Shown here in pieces: positions 1 through 9,454 of a DNA stretch of 64,000 nucleotides. The DNA is taken from NCBI RefSeq assembly GCF_003008595.1, contig NZ_CP027669.1, positions 310,001-374,000 on the forward strand. The letters are read 5' to 3'. Source of the DNA: Simplicispira suum. Lineage in GTDB: Bacteria; Pseudomonadota; Gammaproteobacteria; Burkholderiales; Burkholderiaceae_C. Every line of letters starts with the position of its first letter. The first letter of the stretch is position 1. Made by a program: the position numbers and the translations under genes. The notes beneath the pieces are model-generated. The model saw only the letters and a program-made list of their open reading frames with translations. It ran no database searches and had not been told where the DNA came from.

Positions 1-320
1 TCGTCGCCCGGCTCCAGCATGGACCACAGCGTGGCCGTGATGGCACCCATGCCCGAGCCAAACACCACCGCGCCCACGCCCTGCTCCAGGCTGGCCAGCC
101 GGCCTTCGAGCAGCGCCAGCGTGGGGTTGGCAATGCGGGTATAGAAGTAGCCGTTTTCCTCGCCGGTAAAGCAGCGCCCGCCGTAGCCCACATCGGGAAA
201 GGCAAAGGTGGCCGAGGTGTAGATCGGCGGCACCAAGGCTCCCTGGTGGTCGGCCGGGTTGTAGCCAAAGTGAATGGCGCGGGTGCTGAAGCCGCCGGTG
301 GGTGTGTCTGCCTTGCCCAT
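1..320 (-). CDS. Cys/Met-metabolism PLP enzyme, methionine gamma-lyase-like (5' part only)
   Basis: This is the first ~106 codons of a gene that continues beyond the left edge. The start is the ATG read from 320, preceded by AGGAGA. The N-terminus (MGKADTPTGGFSTRAIHFGY) and the stretch PPIYTSATFAF followed by YFYTRIANPT are typical of the Cys/Met-metabolism PLP family. They fit methionine gamma-lyase best, which splits L-methionine to methanethiol, 2-oxobutyrate and ammonia. The PLP-binding lysine lies outside the window, so cystathionine gamma-synthase/lyase or O-acetylhomoserine sulfhydrylase cannot be excluded. It is transcribed away from an Lrp/AsnC regulator, the usual arrangement for an amino-acid-responsive catabolic gene. 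Confidence 0.8.
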   Translation of the reverse strand, partial: MGKADTPTGGFSTRAIHFGYNPADHQGALVPPIYTSATFAFPDVGYGGRCFTGEENGYFYTRIANPTLALLEGRLASLEQGVGAVVFGSGMGAITATLWSMLEPGD

Positions 321-454
321 GATGTTGTCTCCTGAGTATCGTGTGTGGTAATTGAATTCTTTCCCAAATCACCGGGCAAAAATTCGCTATCTAGCCCACA
401 TAAAGAAGCTATATTGGAAATATTCACCGATTTTTTTATCCATAGAGGCAATTT
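321..454. promoter_or_regulatory. Divergent promoter region between the lyase and its Lrp-type regulator
   Basis: These 134 bp are visibly richer in A+T than the flanking genes and must carry both divergent promoters. Around 380-430 there are A/T runs, and an Lrp-type protein could bind here. No clean palindrome was found, so the operator is inferred from gene arrangement only. Confidence 0.45.
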
Positions 455-937
455 ATGCTTAACACCGCCGCAGCCCTGGACGCCGTCGACCGCAGCCTGC
501 TCGACGCGCTGCAAAAAGACGGCCGCGCCACCGTCGGCGAGCTGGCCGAGCGGGTCTCTCTTTCCACCTCGCCCTGCTGGCGGCGGGTGCGGCAACTGGA
601 GGAATCGGGCGTCATCAGCGGCTACCACGCGCACCTGGATCGGCACCGCGTGGGCTATGGCGTGTTGGGCTTTGTGCAGTTGGGCTTGCACAACCACACA
701 GCGGACACCACGGCGGCCTTTGAGCGCGAGGTGCTGGCGCTGCCGCAGGTCCTGTCGTGCCACAACCTCTCGGGCCGCTACGACTACCAGATCGAGCTGG
801 TAGCGCCCGACCTGGAAACGTTCGCGGAGTATTTGCGCACCCGCATCCGCAATCTCCCTGGGGTGCGCGAGATATCCACCAGCTTTTCGCTCAAGGAAGT
901 CAAGCGCACCGTGGCGCTGCCGGTGGATCTGGCCTGA
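455..937 (+). CDS. Lrp/AsnC-family transcriptional regulator
   Basis: This 160-aa protein has the normal length of the Lrp/AsnC family. Residues ~8-60 form the N-terminal helix-turn-helix (AVDRSLLDALQKDGRATVGE, then SLSTSPCWRRVRQLEESGVI). The rest is the ligand-binding RAM/AsnC domain, ending with the usual region around LPGVREISTSFSLKEV. The start is the ATG at 455 with an AGAGG ribosome site. It is divergent from the methionine-lyase-like gene and likely controls it in response to an amino acid, as known for such pairs; the ligand itself cannot be read from sequence. The next gene is convergent. Confidence 0.93.
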   Translation: MLNTAAALDAVDRSLLDALQKDGRATVGELAERVSLSTSPCWRRVRQLEESGVISGYHAHLDRHRVGYGVLGFVQLGLHNHTADTTAAFEREVLALPQVLSCHNLSGRYDYQIELVAPDLETFAEYLRTRIRNLPGVREISTSFSLKEVKRTVALPVDLA

Positions 938-968
938 CCCGCAGGTCGGCCAGCCTGTTCAGCAGGCC

Positions 969-1640
969 CTAAAACGAGGTCGGCTTGGCGCTGAGACTCT
1001 CCATCCAGCTCACACAGGCGGCCAGCTCAGATGGGCGGATTTCGTGGGCGCTGGGAAACTCGCGGTACGTGAGCGTCAGCGGCAGCGTGGCCACATGGTG
1101 CGCGATGGACTGCGCGTGCGCGATGGGAATCACATCGTCGTGCGTACCGTGGCTCACCCACAGTGCGTGCCCGCTCAGTGCATCGGGCGGAGCTGCTGCA
1201 GCCAGCGCCTGCTCCATCAGCCGCCCATGCCAGACGATGGCCGCACGCATCAGTTCGGGCTGCGTCAGCAGCAGCGACAAGGCCATGCACGCCCCCTGAC
1301 TGAAACCGGCCACCAGTACGCGTTCGGGCGGTATGTCCAGTTGCTCCGAAGCACTCGCCACGACCTGCGCCAGCAGCGCGCGGCTCGCCGCCTCCTGGGT
1401 CTCGTCGATGCGGCGCCCACCGCCCGGTTCGATCGAATAATCAAACCACGCAAACGCTCCCGGCGCCATGCGGTAGGGCGCGCGCAGGCTGAGCACGTAG
1501 TAACGATCAGGGATCTGCGCGCTCAGGGCAAACAGGTCCTGCTCGTTGCTGCCGACTCCGTGCAGCAGCACCAGCAGCCACGGTCGCGGCGCGTTGGAAG
1601 TGGCAGGACGCTTCAAAAAAGTGAGCGGTAAGTCCAGCAT
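969..1640 (-). CDS. Alpha/beta-hydrolase, phospholipase/carboxylesterase family
   Basis: This 223-aa cytoplasmic hydrolase belongs to the phospholipase/carboxylesterase (Abhydrolase_2, YpfH-like) family. The LLHGVGSNEQDL oxyanion region is near the N-terminus. The nucleophile serine is in GFSQG (~residue 119), the acid in HGTHDDVIP and the base histidine in SAHE near the C-terminus, so the triad is complete. It has no signal peptide. The substrate is unknown; relatives cleave short acyl esters. The start ATG directly abuts a partial copy of the AAGCGC-type dispersed repeat (1641-1677), which must form its 5' leader. It is convergent with the Lrp gene. Confidence 0.85.
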   Translation of the reverse strand: MLDLPLTFLKRPATSNAPRPWLLVLLHGVGSNEQDLFALSAQIPDRYYVLSLRAPYRMAPGAFAWFDYSIEPGGGRRIDETQEAASRALLAQVVASASEQLDIPPERVLVAGFSQGACMALSLLLTQPELMRAAIVWHGRLMEQALAAAAPPDALSGHALWVSHGTHDDVIPIAHAQSIAHHVATLPLTLTYREFPSAHEIRPSELAACVSWMESLSAKPTSF

Positions 1641-1677
1641 GGATAAGCGCCAGAGGCGATTTTTATTAAAAAAATAG
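1641..1677. repeat. Half copy of the AGCGCTT-type dispersed palindrome
   Basis: GGATAAGCGCCAGAGGCGA followed by an A/T-rich run resembles the right half plus tail seen at 46576-46596 (AAAGCGCTGGAGGCCAATTT). It lies immediately upstream of the esterase start codon. The left arm is missing, so assignment to the family is tentative. Confidence 0.45.
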
Positions 1678-1690
1678 GCCGTTTGCGGCT

Positions 1691-2521
1691 TCAGGCAGCA
1701 ACGTGCAAAGCAAAGGCGTCCATCGCCAGGATGCCGTACATCACCTCGCGGCTCAAGTAGGTGGCGCGTGCATCCGGCCCTGCCGCGCCCAGCGCAAAAA
1801 ACAGCGGCAAGAAATGGTCTTCGCTCGGGTGCGCCCGCAGTGCATGCGGCGCCTGGCGGCGGTAGTCGAGCAGCGCCTGCCGGTCGCCCCGCTCCAGCGC
1901 CGCCTCGATCCAGCGCGCAAACTCCAGTACATACGGCGCGGCCCCACGCTCACCGCCAAAAAACTCCGACAGGTTGTGCGTCATGCTGCCCGAACCCACC
2001 ACCAGCACGCCCTCGCTGCACAAGCCTTGCAGGGCGGCCCCCAGCGCGTAAACCTCGGTCGGCCCGGCGGTCTGTGGCAACGCCAGTTGCACCACGGGCA
2101 GGTCGGCCTCTGGAAACAAATGCATCAACGGCACCCAGGCGCCATGGTCCAAGGGACGCTCCGTGTCGCCATGCGCCGCGATTTCAGCCTGGTGCAACAA
2201 ATCAAGCACCTGCTCGGCCAATGCAGGAGCGCCGGGCGCCGGGTACTGCAATGCATACAGCTCGGGCGGGAAGCCCCGAAAGTCGTGCCAGGTTTCCGGC
2301 CACTCGGTCAGAGTCACACGGGCCTCGGGCGCCATCCAGTGGGGCGACAGAATCAACACGCCACGCAGTTCCGGAAACTGCGCACGCAGCGCGGCACCCC
2401 AGCGCGCAAGTGCCGGCCCCGTCTCCCCGGCTTCGATGGCAAACAGCGGAGCACCGTGCGACACGTACAGCACCGGCACAAGGGCCTGCGGCGGGGTGGT
2501 GTGCTGAGCAGAAGGCGGCAT
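1691..2521 (-). CDS. ygiD: DODA-type extradiol aromatic ring-opening dioxygenase
   Basis: This is a 276-aa class III extradiol dioxygenase of the 4,5-DOPA/YgiD type, a zinc- or iron-dependent family. Typical signatures are VLYVSHGAPLFAIE at the N-terminus (metal-ligand His), LSPHWM, PLDHGAWVPLMHLFPEAD, GSGSMTHNLSEF and the C-terminal SEDHFLPLFFALGAA. The chosen start is the ATG at 2521 (MPPSAQ); the frame stays open 29 codons further upstream, but that part has no family character. The physiological substrate is unknown; E. coli YgiD opens DOPA in vitro. A dispersed inverted repeat (2644-2745) separates it from arfB. Confidence 0.85.
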   Translation of the reverse strand: MPPSAQHTTPPQALVPVLYVSHGAPLFAIEAGETGPALARWGAALRAQFPELRGVLILSPHWMAPEARVTLTEWPETWHDFRGFPPELYALQYPAPGAPALAEQVLDLLHQAEIAAHGDTERPLDHGAWVPLMHLFPEADLPVVQLALPQTAGPTEVYALGAALQGLCSEGVLVVGSGSMTHNLSEFFGGERGAAPYVLEFARWIEAALERGDRQALLDYRRQAPHALRAHPSEDHFLPLFFALGAAGPDARATYLSREVMYGILAMDAFALHVAA

Positions 2522-2643
2522 GGACAAATCGCGTTGGGGCAAGGCTCTCACTTTAGACCCTTGGCTGCGCGCCGCAAGCCCCCACCACCCGGCAAGGGCC
2601 TTTGGCACGGATGCGCGACGAGACCGGGACGGGCGCTGCGCTC

Positions 2644-2745
2644 ATTCCATTTCCAAATCATTGGTGACGCGAAGGCAAGCTGCAGACATGGCTGTAGCAC
2701 GCCAAGGCGAAGTCGACTATGTCACTGATGATTTGGAAATGGAAT
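2644..2745. repeat. Dispersed inverted-repeat element, family B, copy 1
   Basis: It is bounded by a perfect 17-bp inverted repeat, ATTCCATTTCCAAATCA (2644-2660) and its complement (2729-2745). The core holds GCGAAGGCAAGC, GCAGACA and AAGGCGAAGTCGAC. A second copy with the same core words and ends lies at 59915-60019. The right end touches the stop codon of arfB (TGA at 2747-2745). Such a fold could act as a terminator or mRNA-stabilising hairpin for arfB. Confidence 0.85.
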
Positions 2746-3152
2746 CAGTCCCGCACCGGGCCGCGCAGCGCCTTGGTGTCGCTGCGCTGGCTCTTGCCCT
2801 CCAGACGGCGCATCTTCGAACCGTAGCTGGGGCGCGTGGCGCGGCGGGCCTTGGGCGGCACGGCCATGCTGTTGACCAGGGCGTTGAGGCGCTCCAGCGC
2901 ATCGGCGCGGTTTTGTAGCTGGGTGCGAAACTGCTGCGCCTTGATCACCACCACGCCCTGGTCGGAAATGCGCGCATCGCGCCGCGACAGCAGGCGCTCG
3001 CGCACATCTTCGGGCAGGGACGAAGCATGAATGTCAAAGCGCAGATGCACCGCGCTCGACACCTTGTTGACGTTTTGCCCGCCCGAGCCTTGCGCGCGGA
3101 TGGCGTTGAACTCCACCTCACGCTCATCCACCTGCAGTTTCGGTGCTTTCAT
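2745..3152 (-). CDS. arfB: Alternative ribosome-rescue factor ArfB (YaeJ)
   Basis: This 135-aa peptidyl-tRNA hydrolase of the RF1-like family frees ribosomes stalled on non-stop mRNA. The catalytic GGQ is in RAQGSGGQNVNKVSSAVHL (~residue 25). The lysine/arginine-rich C-terminal tail (PPKARRATRPSYGSKMRRLE), which inserts into the mRNA channel of stalled ribosomes, is present and complete. Its length matches E. coli YaeJ (140 aa). The downstream hydrolase and aroQ lie upstream in the same direction with a 4-bp gap, suggesting one transcript. Its stop codon coincides with the end of a dispersed repeat. Confidence 0.95.
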   Translation of the reverse strand: MKAPKLQVDEREVEFNAIRAQGSGGQNVNKVSSAVHLRFDIHASSLPEDVRERLLSRRDARISDQGVVVIKAQQFRTQLQNRADALERLNALVNSMAVPPKARRATRPSYGSKMRRLEGKSQRSDTKALRGPVRD

Positions 3153-3156
3153 GGAC

Positions 3157-4029
3157 TCAGTCGCCCAGCGCGGCGAGCAGCGCCGCGTTGAAGTCCCGCG
3201 CCTGCTCGAACTGCACCCAATGGCCAGCTTCTTCGATCAGCGTCATGCCGCGAAAATCCGGTGCTGCGGCCGCATAGGCGGTTGCGAGCGGCTCCATGTA
3301 ATCGAGGTAAACCGCGTCATATCGCCCGTAAATGGCGTGCACCGGGCACGGGATGCGCGGCAGCGAGCGCGCCAGAATGTCGGTGCCTGCGAGGCGGCGG
3401 CCCGGCATGCGGTCCTGGTGCATGTTGGCCACATGCAGGTCCAGGGCCAGGCCCTCGATCTGCTGCGGGTCGTACAGCATCAGCGCGGCGAGGTTGTGGC
3501 GGTGCACGGCCCGTTGCGCTTCAGGGTCTTCCAGATGGCGCCAGGCCTTCAGCTCGAACTGGCGCTGGGGCACCACGCCCATGGCGGGCGCCCCCACCAG
3601 CACCAGGCGCTGCGCCAGCGCCGGGTGCGCCGCCAGCAGCAGCCCGGCGGTGAGCCCCCCGAACGAAAAGCCCACCAGATCCACCGGCTGCTCACCCAGC
3701 AAGGCCTGCAGACCCGCGCGCAGCGGCTCGACCAGCGCATCGGCATCGGTGCCCAAAGGGGGCGGCGCAGAGGCGCCAAAGCCGGGCAGATCCGGCAGCC
3801 ACAGTTCACGCCCTGCAGCCACCAAGGCGTCGATGTTGCGCACCCAATGCGTCCAGCTGCCGCTGCCGCCATGCAACATCACCAGGGGCGCCACGCCGGG
3901 CTGCGCCGTGCCCCAGACATGCCAGACCAGCTCACCCGAGCCACAGGGCGTGGTGCGCTGCCGGGCGCGGTCGATCAGTGGCTGCACCGCACCGGGCATT
4001 GCGGTCGGCGCCGGCGTGGACGCGCTCAC
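3157..4029 (-). CDS. Alpha/beta-fold hydrolase coupled to aroQ
   Basis: This ~290-aa alpha/beta hydrolase has LVMLHGGSGSWTHW (oxyanion region), the nucleophile elbow GFSFGG (V-D-L-V-G-F-S-F-G-G), the acid in YGRYD and the base in EEAGHWVQFE. The start is taken as the GTG at 4029, which overlaps the aroQ stop as GTGA and implies translational coupling. An ATG at 3999 (MPGAVQ) is the alternative, and the open frame further upstream only shadows aroQ. The substrate is unknown. Position in an aroQ-hydrolase-arfB run suggests co-transcription rather than a shared pathway. Confidence 0.85.
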   Translation of the reverse strand: MSASTPAPTAMPGAVQPLIDRARQRTTPCGSGELVWHVWGTAQPGVAPLVMLHGGSGSWTHWVRNIDALVAAGRELWLPDLPGFGASAPPPLGTDADALVEPLRAGLQALLGEQPVDLVGFSFGGLTAGLLLAAHPALAQRLVLVGAPAMGVVPQRQFELKAWRHLEDPEAQRAVHRHNLAALMLYDPQQIEGLALDLHVANMHQDRMPGRRLAGTDILARSLPRIPCPVHAIYGRYDAVYLDYMEPLATAYAAAAPDFRGMTLIEEAGHWVQFEQARDFNAALLAALGD

Positions 4030-4469
4030 AGGCGCGCCAGCCCTTCTATGGCCAGCACGTAGCCCTGCACACCAAAGCCGCAGACCACGGCGCGCGCAAC
4101 GCTGGAGATTGTTGAATGGTGGCGAAATGCTTCGCGCGCAAACACGTTGCTGATGTGCAGCTCGATCAGCGGCACGCCCGTGCCCTTGATGGCGTCGTGC
4201 AATGCAATGCTGGTGTGGGTGTAGGCACCTGCGTTGAGCACCACGCCGGCCAGTTCGCCCTGCTGGTGCAGGCGTCCGGCTTCGTGCAACCAATCGAGCA
4301 ACGCACCCTCGTGGTTGCTCTGGTGAAAGCGCAGCGCAAAGCCCGCCTTGGCGCAGGCGGCTGCGCACAGGGCTTCTACGTCTGCAAGGGTGTGGTGCCC
4401 ATAAACCGCCGGCTCACGCGTGCCGAGCAGGTTGAGGTTGGGGCCGTTGAGAACGAAAAGAGTGGACAC
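4026..4469 (-). CDS. aroQ: Type II 3-dehydroquinate dehydratase
   Basis: AroQ converts 3-dehydroquinate to 3-dehydroshikimate in the shikimate pathway. The 147-aa length is normal for the dodecameric type II enzyme. Signatures are LNGPNLNLLGTREPAVYG (with the catalytic Tyr of the flexible lid), FHQSNHEGALLDWLH, LNAGAYTHTSIALHDAI, ELHISNVFAREAFRHHS (catalytic His region) and the C-terminal GFGVQGY. The start ATG is at 4469 with VLNGPN beginning at residue 6. The stop overlaps the start of the following hydrolase by four bases. Confidence 0.97.
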   Translation of the reverse strand: MSTLFVLNGPNLNLLGTREPAVYGHHTLADVEALCAAACAKAGFALRFHQSNHEGALLDWLHEAGRLHQQGELAGVVLNAGAYTHTSIALHDAIKGTGVPLIELHISNVFAREAFRHHSTISSVARAVVCGFGVQGYVLAIEGLARL

Positions 4470-4601
4470 AAATGCGCTTTCAGGCTGGGTGCGGGCGGCT
4501 GTGCATTCTGCAAGCCGGCGCGCAAGCGGGTGAAGCGCAAATTATGCGACGCTCGGACCGGCACGGCGAAGCCGCACCTCGGCATCGCCTGCCACCTCCG
4601 C

Positions 4602-4955
4602 TCAATCCCGATCGCGCCGATGACCGTGGCGATGGGGGCGATGCCCACGGCGGTCGTCCCGATCGCGGTAATAACGGCCGCCATAGTACGGAGGCGGCGA
4701 ATACACCACGGGCGGGGCGTAATACACCGGCCGCGGCGGCGCGTAGTAGACCGGTGGCGGAGCGTAATACACAGGTGCCGGGGCCCGGTACACATAGCCT
4801 GGGTAGTAGTTGTTGCTTGCTCCCACCACCACACCCGGAACGCCCACGCCTATGGACCAGCTCACGTTGTCGCGCGCCTGCGCCACACCGGCCGAGGCCG
4901 CCAGCGCAACTCCGAAGCCCACCACGGCCAGCTTGCTGAAAACGGTCTTGAACAT
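4602..4955 (-). CDS. Secreted Pro/Tyr-rich small protein
   Basis: This exported protein of ~117 aa has a signal peptide (MFKTVFSKLAVVGFGVALAA, cleavage likely after AQA). Next come repeats of the type YYAPP and VYYAPP (about five units), and then a highly basic Arg/His/Asp tail (YYRDRDDRRGHRPHRHGHRR). Two in-frame ATGs lie six bases apart. The AGGAG ribosome site directly touches the first (4961) and is seven bases from the second, so 4955 is preferred. Such PY-rich envelope proteins are common in this group, but the function is unknown. It is divergent from glnS. Confidence 0.8.
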   Translation of the reverse strand: MFKTVFSKLAVVGFGVALAASAGVAQARDNVSWSIGVGVPGVVVGASNNYYPGYVYRAPAPVYYAPPPVYYAPPRPVYYAPPVVYSPPPYYGGRYYRDRDDRRGHRPHRHGHRRDRD

Positions 4956-5114
4956 ATGCATCTCCTGGTTAAACAGATTGGCTGCAATTGCCAGCCCTCA
5001 GACGCCTTAACGCGCCACATGCCTGAAAGGATGGCACGAAAGGGTGTCTAAAGTGTGTCTGTGCGTACAACTGCTTGTTTCCATGCGTAAAACCGCACGA
5101 ACGCGCCGCCTAAA

Positions 5115-6943
<1,829 letters not shown>

Positions 6944-6944
<1 letters not shown>

Positions 6945-7813
6945 TGCTCCGCCCCCAAACCATCCAAATCTTTCTCCCCGCCGGTGATCCGCGCGGTATG
7001 CGCGTGGCCGAGATCACGACCCGCATTGTTCGCGTCATTGAAGTGCCCCGCAGCCAGTTGGCAGACTTCCTCAAATTGCCCGAAGCGCAGCAAGTGGGCG
7101 TGTACTTTTTGATGGGCGAGTTGTCCGAGGCCGGCTTGCCGCGCGCCTACATCGGCCAGTCTGGCAATGTCGGCAGCCGACTCGTGCAGCACAACCAAAG
7201 TAAAGATTTCTGGAACCGCGCGCTGGTGGTTATCTCGCTGACCAACAGCCTGACGCAAACGCACGCGCTGTTTCTGGAGTGGTGGGCCATTGCCGAGGCC
7301 ACCAAAGCCGGTCGCTATAGCCTGGAAAATGGCAACGCCGGTTCGCAGCCCTACACCCCCGCGCCGCTGCAAGCCGACTGCCACGAGATTCACGAAACTG
7401 CGGCGACCCTGCTGGCCACGCTGGGTCAGCCGATTTTTGAGCCACTGACCAACGCGCCCACCGCCAAGGGCGCGGCAGATCTCTTTTATTGCAAAGGCTC
7501 AGGCGCCGATGGCGTGGGCGAGTACACGGCCGAGGGGTTTGTGGTGCTCAAAGGCTCACGCGGGCGCCTGGAAAATGTGGCCTCCATCCAAGGCTCCTCG
7601 CACGAACGCTTCCGCGAAAAGTTGTTGAAGGAAGGCATATTGGCGCTGGAAGGCGGCGGCGTGGTTTTCACCCGCGACTATTTGTTTTCGAGCCCGAGCA
7701 TGGCCGCAGTCGCCTTGCAAGGCCGTTCTGCCAACGGCTGGTTCGAATGGAAAGACACCAGCGGCAGAACGCTGGATGAAGTAAAGCGGCAGACGGTGGC
7801 TGCGCCGGGTTAG
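6944..7813 (+). CDS. GIY-YIG nuclease-fold protein with C-terminal DUF4357
   Basis: This 289-aa protein carries a GIY-YIG domain at ~51-95 (VGVYFLMG ... AYIGQSGNVGSRLVQH), with the catalytic Arg79 and the following His present. A DUF4357 module at ~230-285 ends in NGWFEWKDTSGRTLDE. The family occurs widely near restriction and defence genes, but its target is not established. The start ATG overlaps the glnS stop (TAATG), so it may be translated by re-initiation from the glnS message. Codon use is slightly less GC-rich than glnS. It heads a ~3.5-kb run of conflict-type genes. Confidence 0.85.
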
Positions 7814-7830
7814 TTTCGCTCTGCTTTCAG

Positions 7831-7866
7831 TAGCTGCTTACGCTTACGGCATAAGCGCTAGAGCAT
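7831..7866. repeat. AGCGCTT-type dispersed palindrome
   Basis: TAGCTGCTTACGCTTACGGC followed by ATAAGCGCTAGAG: imperfect inverted arms around a short loop. It matches the family at 20264, 25279, 43557, 46543, 53165, 57488 and 59240. It lies between the GIY-YIG gene and the nucleotidyltransferase/HEPN pair and could terminate the upstream message. Confidence 0.8.
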
Positions 7867-7890
7867 CTTTTCATAAAAGTCTCTCGAATA

Positions 7891-7920
7891 AACCCCAATT
7901 AAGGTACGATCAACCCCAAT
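7891..7920 (+). promoter_or_regulatory. Direct repeat AACCCCAAT ahead of the HTH-nucleotidyltransferase gene
   Basis: AACCCCAAT occurs at 7891-7899 and 7912-7920, exactly 21 bp (two helical turns) apart. The second copy touches the ATG. No Shine-Dalgarno lies at usable distance, so this may be an operator for the encoded HTH protein on a leaderless or nearly leaderless transcript. A similar block, CAACTCCAATATGGG, precedes the remnant at 20357. Confidence 0.5.
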
Positions 7921-8544
7921 ATGGGTATTGAAACTTTGCCGCCAGCTGCGGCGTCCGCCGCAGACGCCCTCTTCCCAAAAGTGCGCCAGCGGGTGCTGGC
8001 CGTACTGTTCGGCACGCCAGACCGCAGCTATTACGCCAACGAGGTGATCGCGCTGGCACAGTCGGGCACTGGGGCTGTGCAACGTGAGCTGGCGGGCTTG
8101 TCAGAGGCCGGCTTGCTCACCGTCAGCAAGCAGGGCAACCAGAAACACTACCAGGCCAATGCCAATGCGCCGGTGTTTGCCGAGCTGCGCGGCCTGGTGC
8201 TCAAAACCATGGGGTTGGCCGATGTGTTGCGAGCGGCGCTTGCGCCGTTGGCAGCGCAGATAGACGCCGCGTTCATCTATGGCTCGTTGGCCCGCCAGCA
8301 AGACACCGCGCAGAGCGATGTGGACGTGCTGATCGTCAGCAACACGCTCGGCTATGGCGAAGTGTTTGGCGCGCTCGAGGCCGCAGCCGTGTCGCTGGGC
8401 CGCACAGTGAACCCGACGCTGTACAGCTTCGCCGACTGGACCAAGCGCTTGCACGACGACAACGCCTTTGCGACGCGCGTGTGGCAGCAGCCCAAAATAT
8501 GGCTGATAGGCAACGAGGAACATATCGATGCAGCCAGCGCTTGA
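7921..8544 (+). CDS. HTH domain-minimal nucleotidyltransferase fusion (antitoxin-type)
   Basis: This 207-aa protein has an N-terminal ArsR-like winged helix (~15-80: VRQRVLAVLFGTPDRSYYAN ... LSEAGLLTVSKQGNQKHY) fused to a minimal nucleotidyltransferase domain. The NTase signature GSX10DXD is exact: G121-S122, D133 and D135. In known MntA/HepT systems the NTase AMPylates and silences the HEPN toxin, and the HTH could add autoregulation. The next gene overlaps by 17 bp and encodes a HEPN-like protein, supporting a toxin-antitoxin pair. The start ATG at 7921 follows a repeated AACCCCAAT box. That the pair is an active toxin system is inference. Confidence 0.85.
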   Translation: MGIETLPPAAASAADALFPKVRQRVLAVLFGTPDRSYYANEVIALAQSGTGAVQRELAGLSEAGLLTVSKQGNQKHYQANANAPVFAELRGLVLKTMGLADVLRAALAPLAAQIDAAFIYGSLARQQDTAQSDVDVLIVSNTLGYGEVFGALEAAAVSLGRTVNPTLYSFADWTKRLHDDNAFATRVWQQPKIWLIGNEEHIDAASA

Positions 8545-8932
8545 AAACCTCAGCGGCCCCGGCAAGCCGCTCAAAGTCGAAGCGCCAGATGACAAGGAGA
8601 TTGCTGGCTTGCTGCGCACCGGCATCGCGCGCTTGCGTGATTCGCAAAACGCGACACTGGCATTGGAGAGCCGCTTCGATCTGGCTTACAACGCAGCGCA
8701 TGCCTTGTGCCTGGCAGCGCTACGGCGCATGGGCTATCGCCCTGGCAACCGCTACATCGTGTTTCAGGTATTGCCGCATACCCTGGGCCTAGGACCAGAA
8801 GTCTGGCGCGTTCTGGACAAGTGCCACAACACACGCAATCTGGGCGAATACGAAGGCATGCTCGATGTGGATGAGCGCTTGGTAAAAGACTTGGTCAAGG
8901 CTACCGTGGCGCTGGCCAATGCCCTCCAGTGA
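8528..8932 (+). CDS. HEPN-like protein paired with the nucleotidyltransferase
   Basis: This 134-aa helical protein overlaps the preceding NTase gene by 17 bp. Its helices (ESRFDLAYNAAHALCLAALR at ~48-67) and the motif CHNTRNLGEYEG (~99-110) fit the HEPN family often annotated next to HTH-NTase genes. The canonical RX4-6H ribonuclease motif is not clear: R103-N-L-G-E-Y is present, but the histidine (H100) comes before the arginine. It may therefore be a non-canonical or non-nucleolytic HEPN. The ATG at 8528 is the only sensible start. In the cognate systems it would be the toxin. Confidence 0.8.
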   Translation: MQPALENLSGPGKPLKVEAPDDKEIAGLLRTGIARLRDSQNATLALESRFDLAYNAAHALCLAALRRMGYRPGNRYIVFQVLPHTLGLGPEVWRVLDKCHNTRNLGEYEGMLDVDERLVKDLVKATVALANALQ

Positions 8933-8973
8933 CAGACGCCAAGGCCGTGTCCCGTGCCCTGCTTAAGGCCTGA

Positions 8974-9399
8974 CTAGGCGCACTCAAGCGTCAAATCAAC
9001 GTCGTAGGCGGTCAGTTCGGGCTTGTTGGGCGCGGGTTTGAAATGCGCCTTGAGGGACAAGCCCGTGGCCGTCACCTTCAGGTCGCGCCTTGCGCCGAAC
9101 TTGTACACCTTGCCCCCCACGAGCATGGTGAAGGCCGCTGCCGGCTGAGACATGTCGCCAGTGACCGAGACCGCGATGCCATCGCCATTGCGGTCTTTCG
9201 CATCGATCTCCATGCCGGGGTCAGACCTGGCACTGAGGCTGTCCATCTTCCCGATCTTGCTGCGCTCGCAGACGACCTTGACATCCAACTTCTTGCCGTC
9301 GATTTCCCCCTTGACCGTGCCGTTGTAGTGGGGTGCTGCGTTGGCAATGCCGCTCCCACGATTGCGCCTCCAAGCTGCACGCGCTGCCTGCAGCAACAA
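8974..9399 (-). CDS. Hypothetical protein, start uncertain
   Basis: This frame of up to 141 aa is not recognised. The central and C-terminal part looks protein-like: NGTVKGEIDGKKLDVKVVCE, DAKDRNGDGIAVSVTGDMSQ (Asp-rich) and LKAHFKPAPNKPELTAYDVD, ending in two-sheet-like alternation. The N-terminus is weak. The only in-frame initiator is a TTG at 9399, followed by a basic stretch with no signal sequence. In the next frame a lipoprotein-like segment (CVVAAGSACSLEAQS) can be read, so a frameshift near 9370 is possible. It shares its upstream region with the divergent zeta-like gene. Confidence 0.5.
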   Translation of the reverse strand: MLLQAARAAWRRNRGSGIANAAPHYNGTVKGEIDGKKLDVKVVCERSKIGKMDSLSARSDPGMEIDAKDRNGDGIAVSVTGDMSQPAAAFTMLVGGKVYKFGARRDLKVTATGLSLKAHFKPAPNKPELTAYDVDLTLECA

Positions 9400-9454
9400 C
9401 GCAGGCAGCGGGCCATCGCCTCACGCCCCCGCCCCGCCCGCTAGACTCTCCCCC

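Noticed and set aside
3157..4368. Long N-terminal extension of the hydrolase through aroQ
   Set aside because: The extra 113 codons are Arg-rich shadow of aroQ; the GTGA overlap start fits the hydrolase family.
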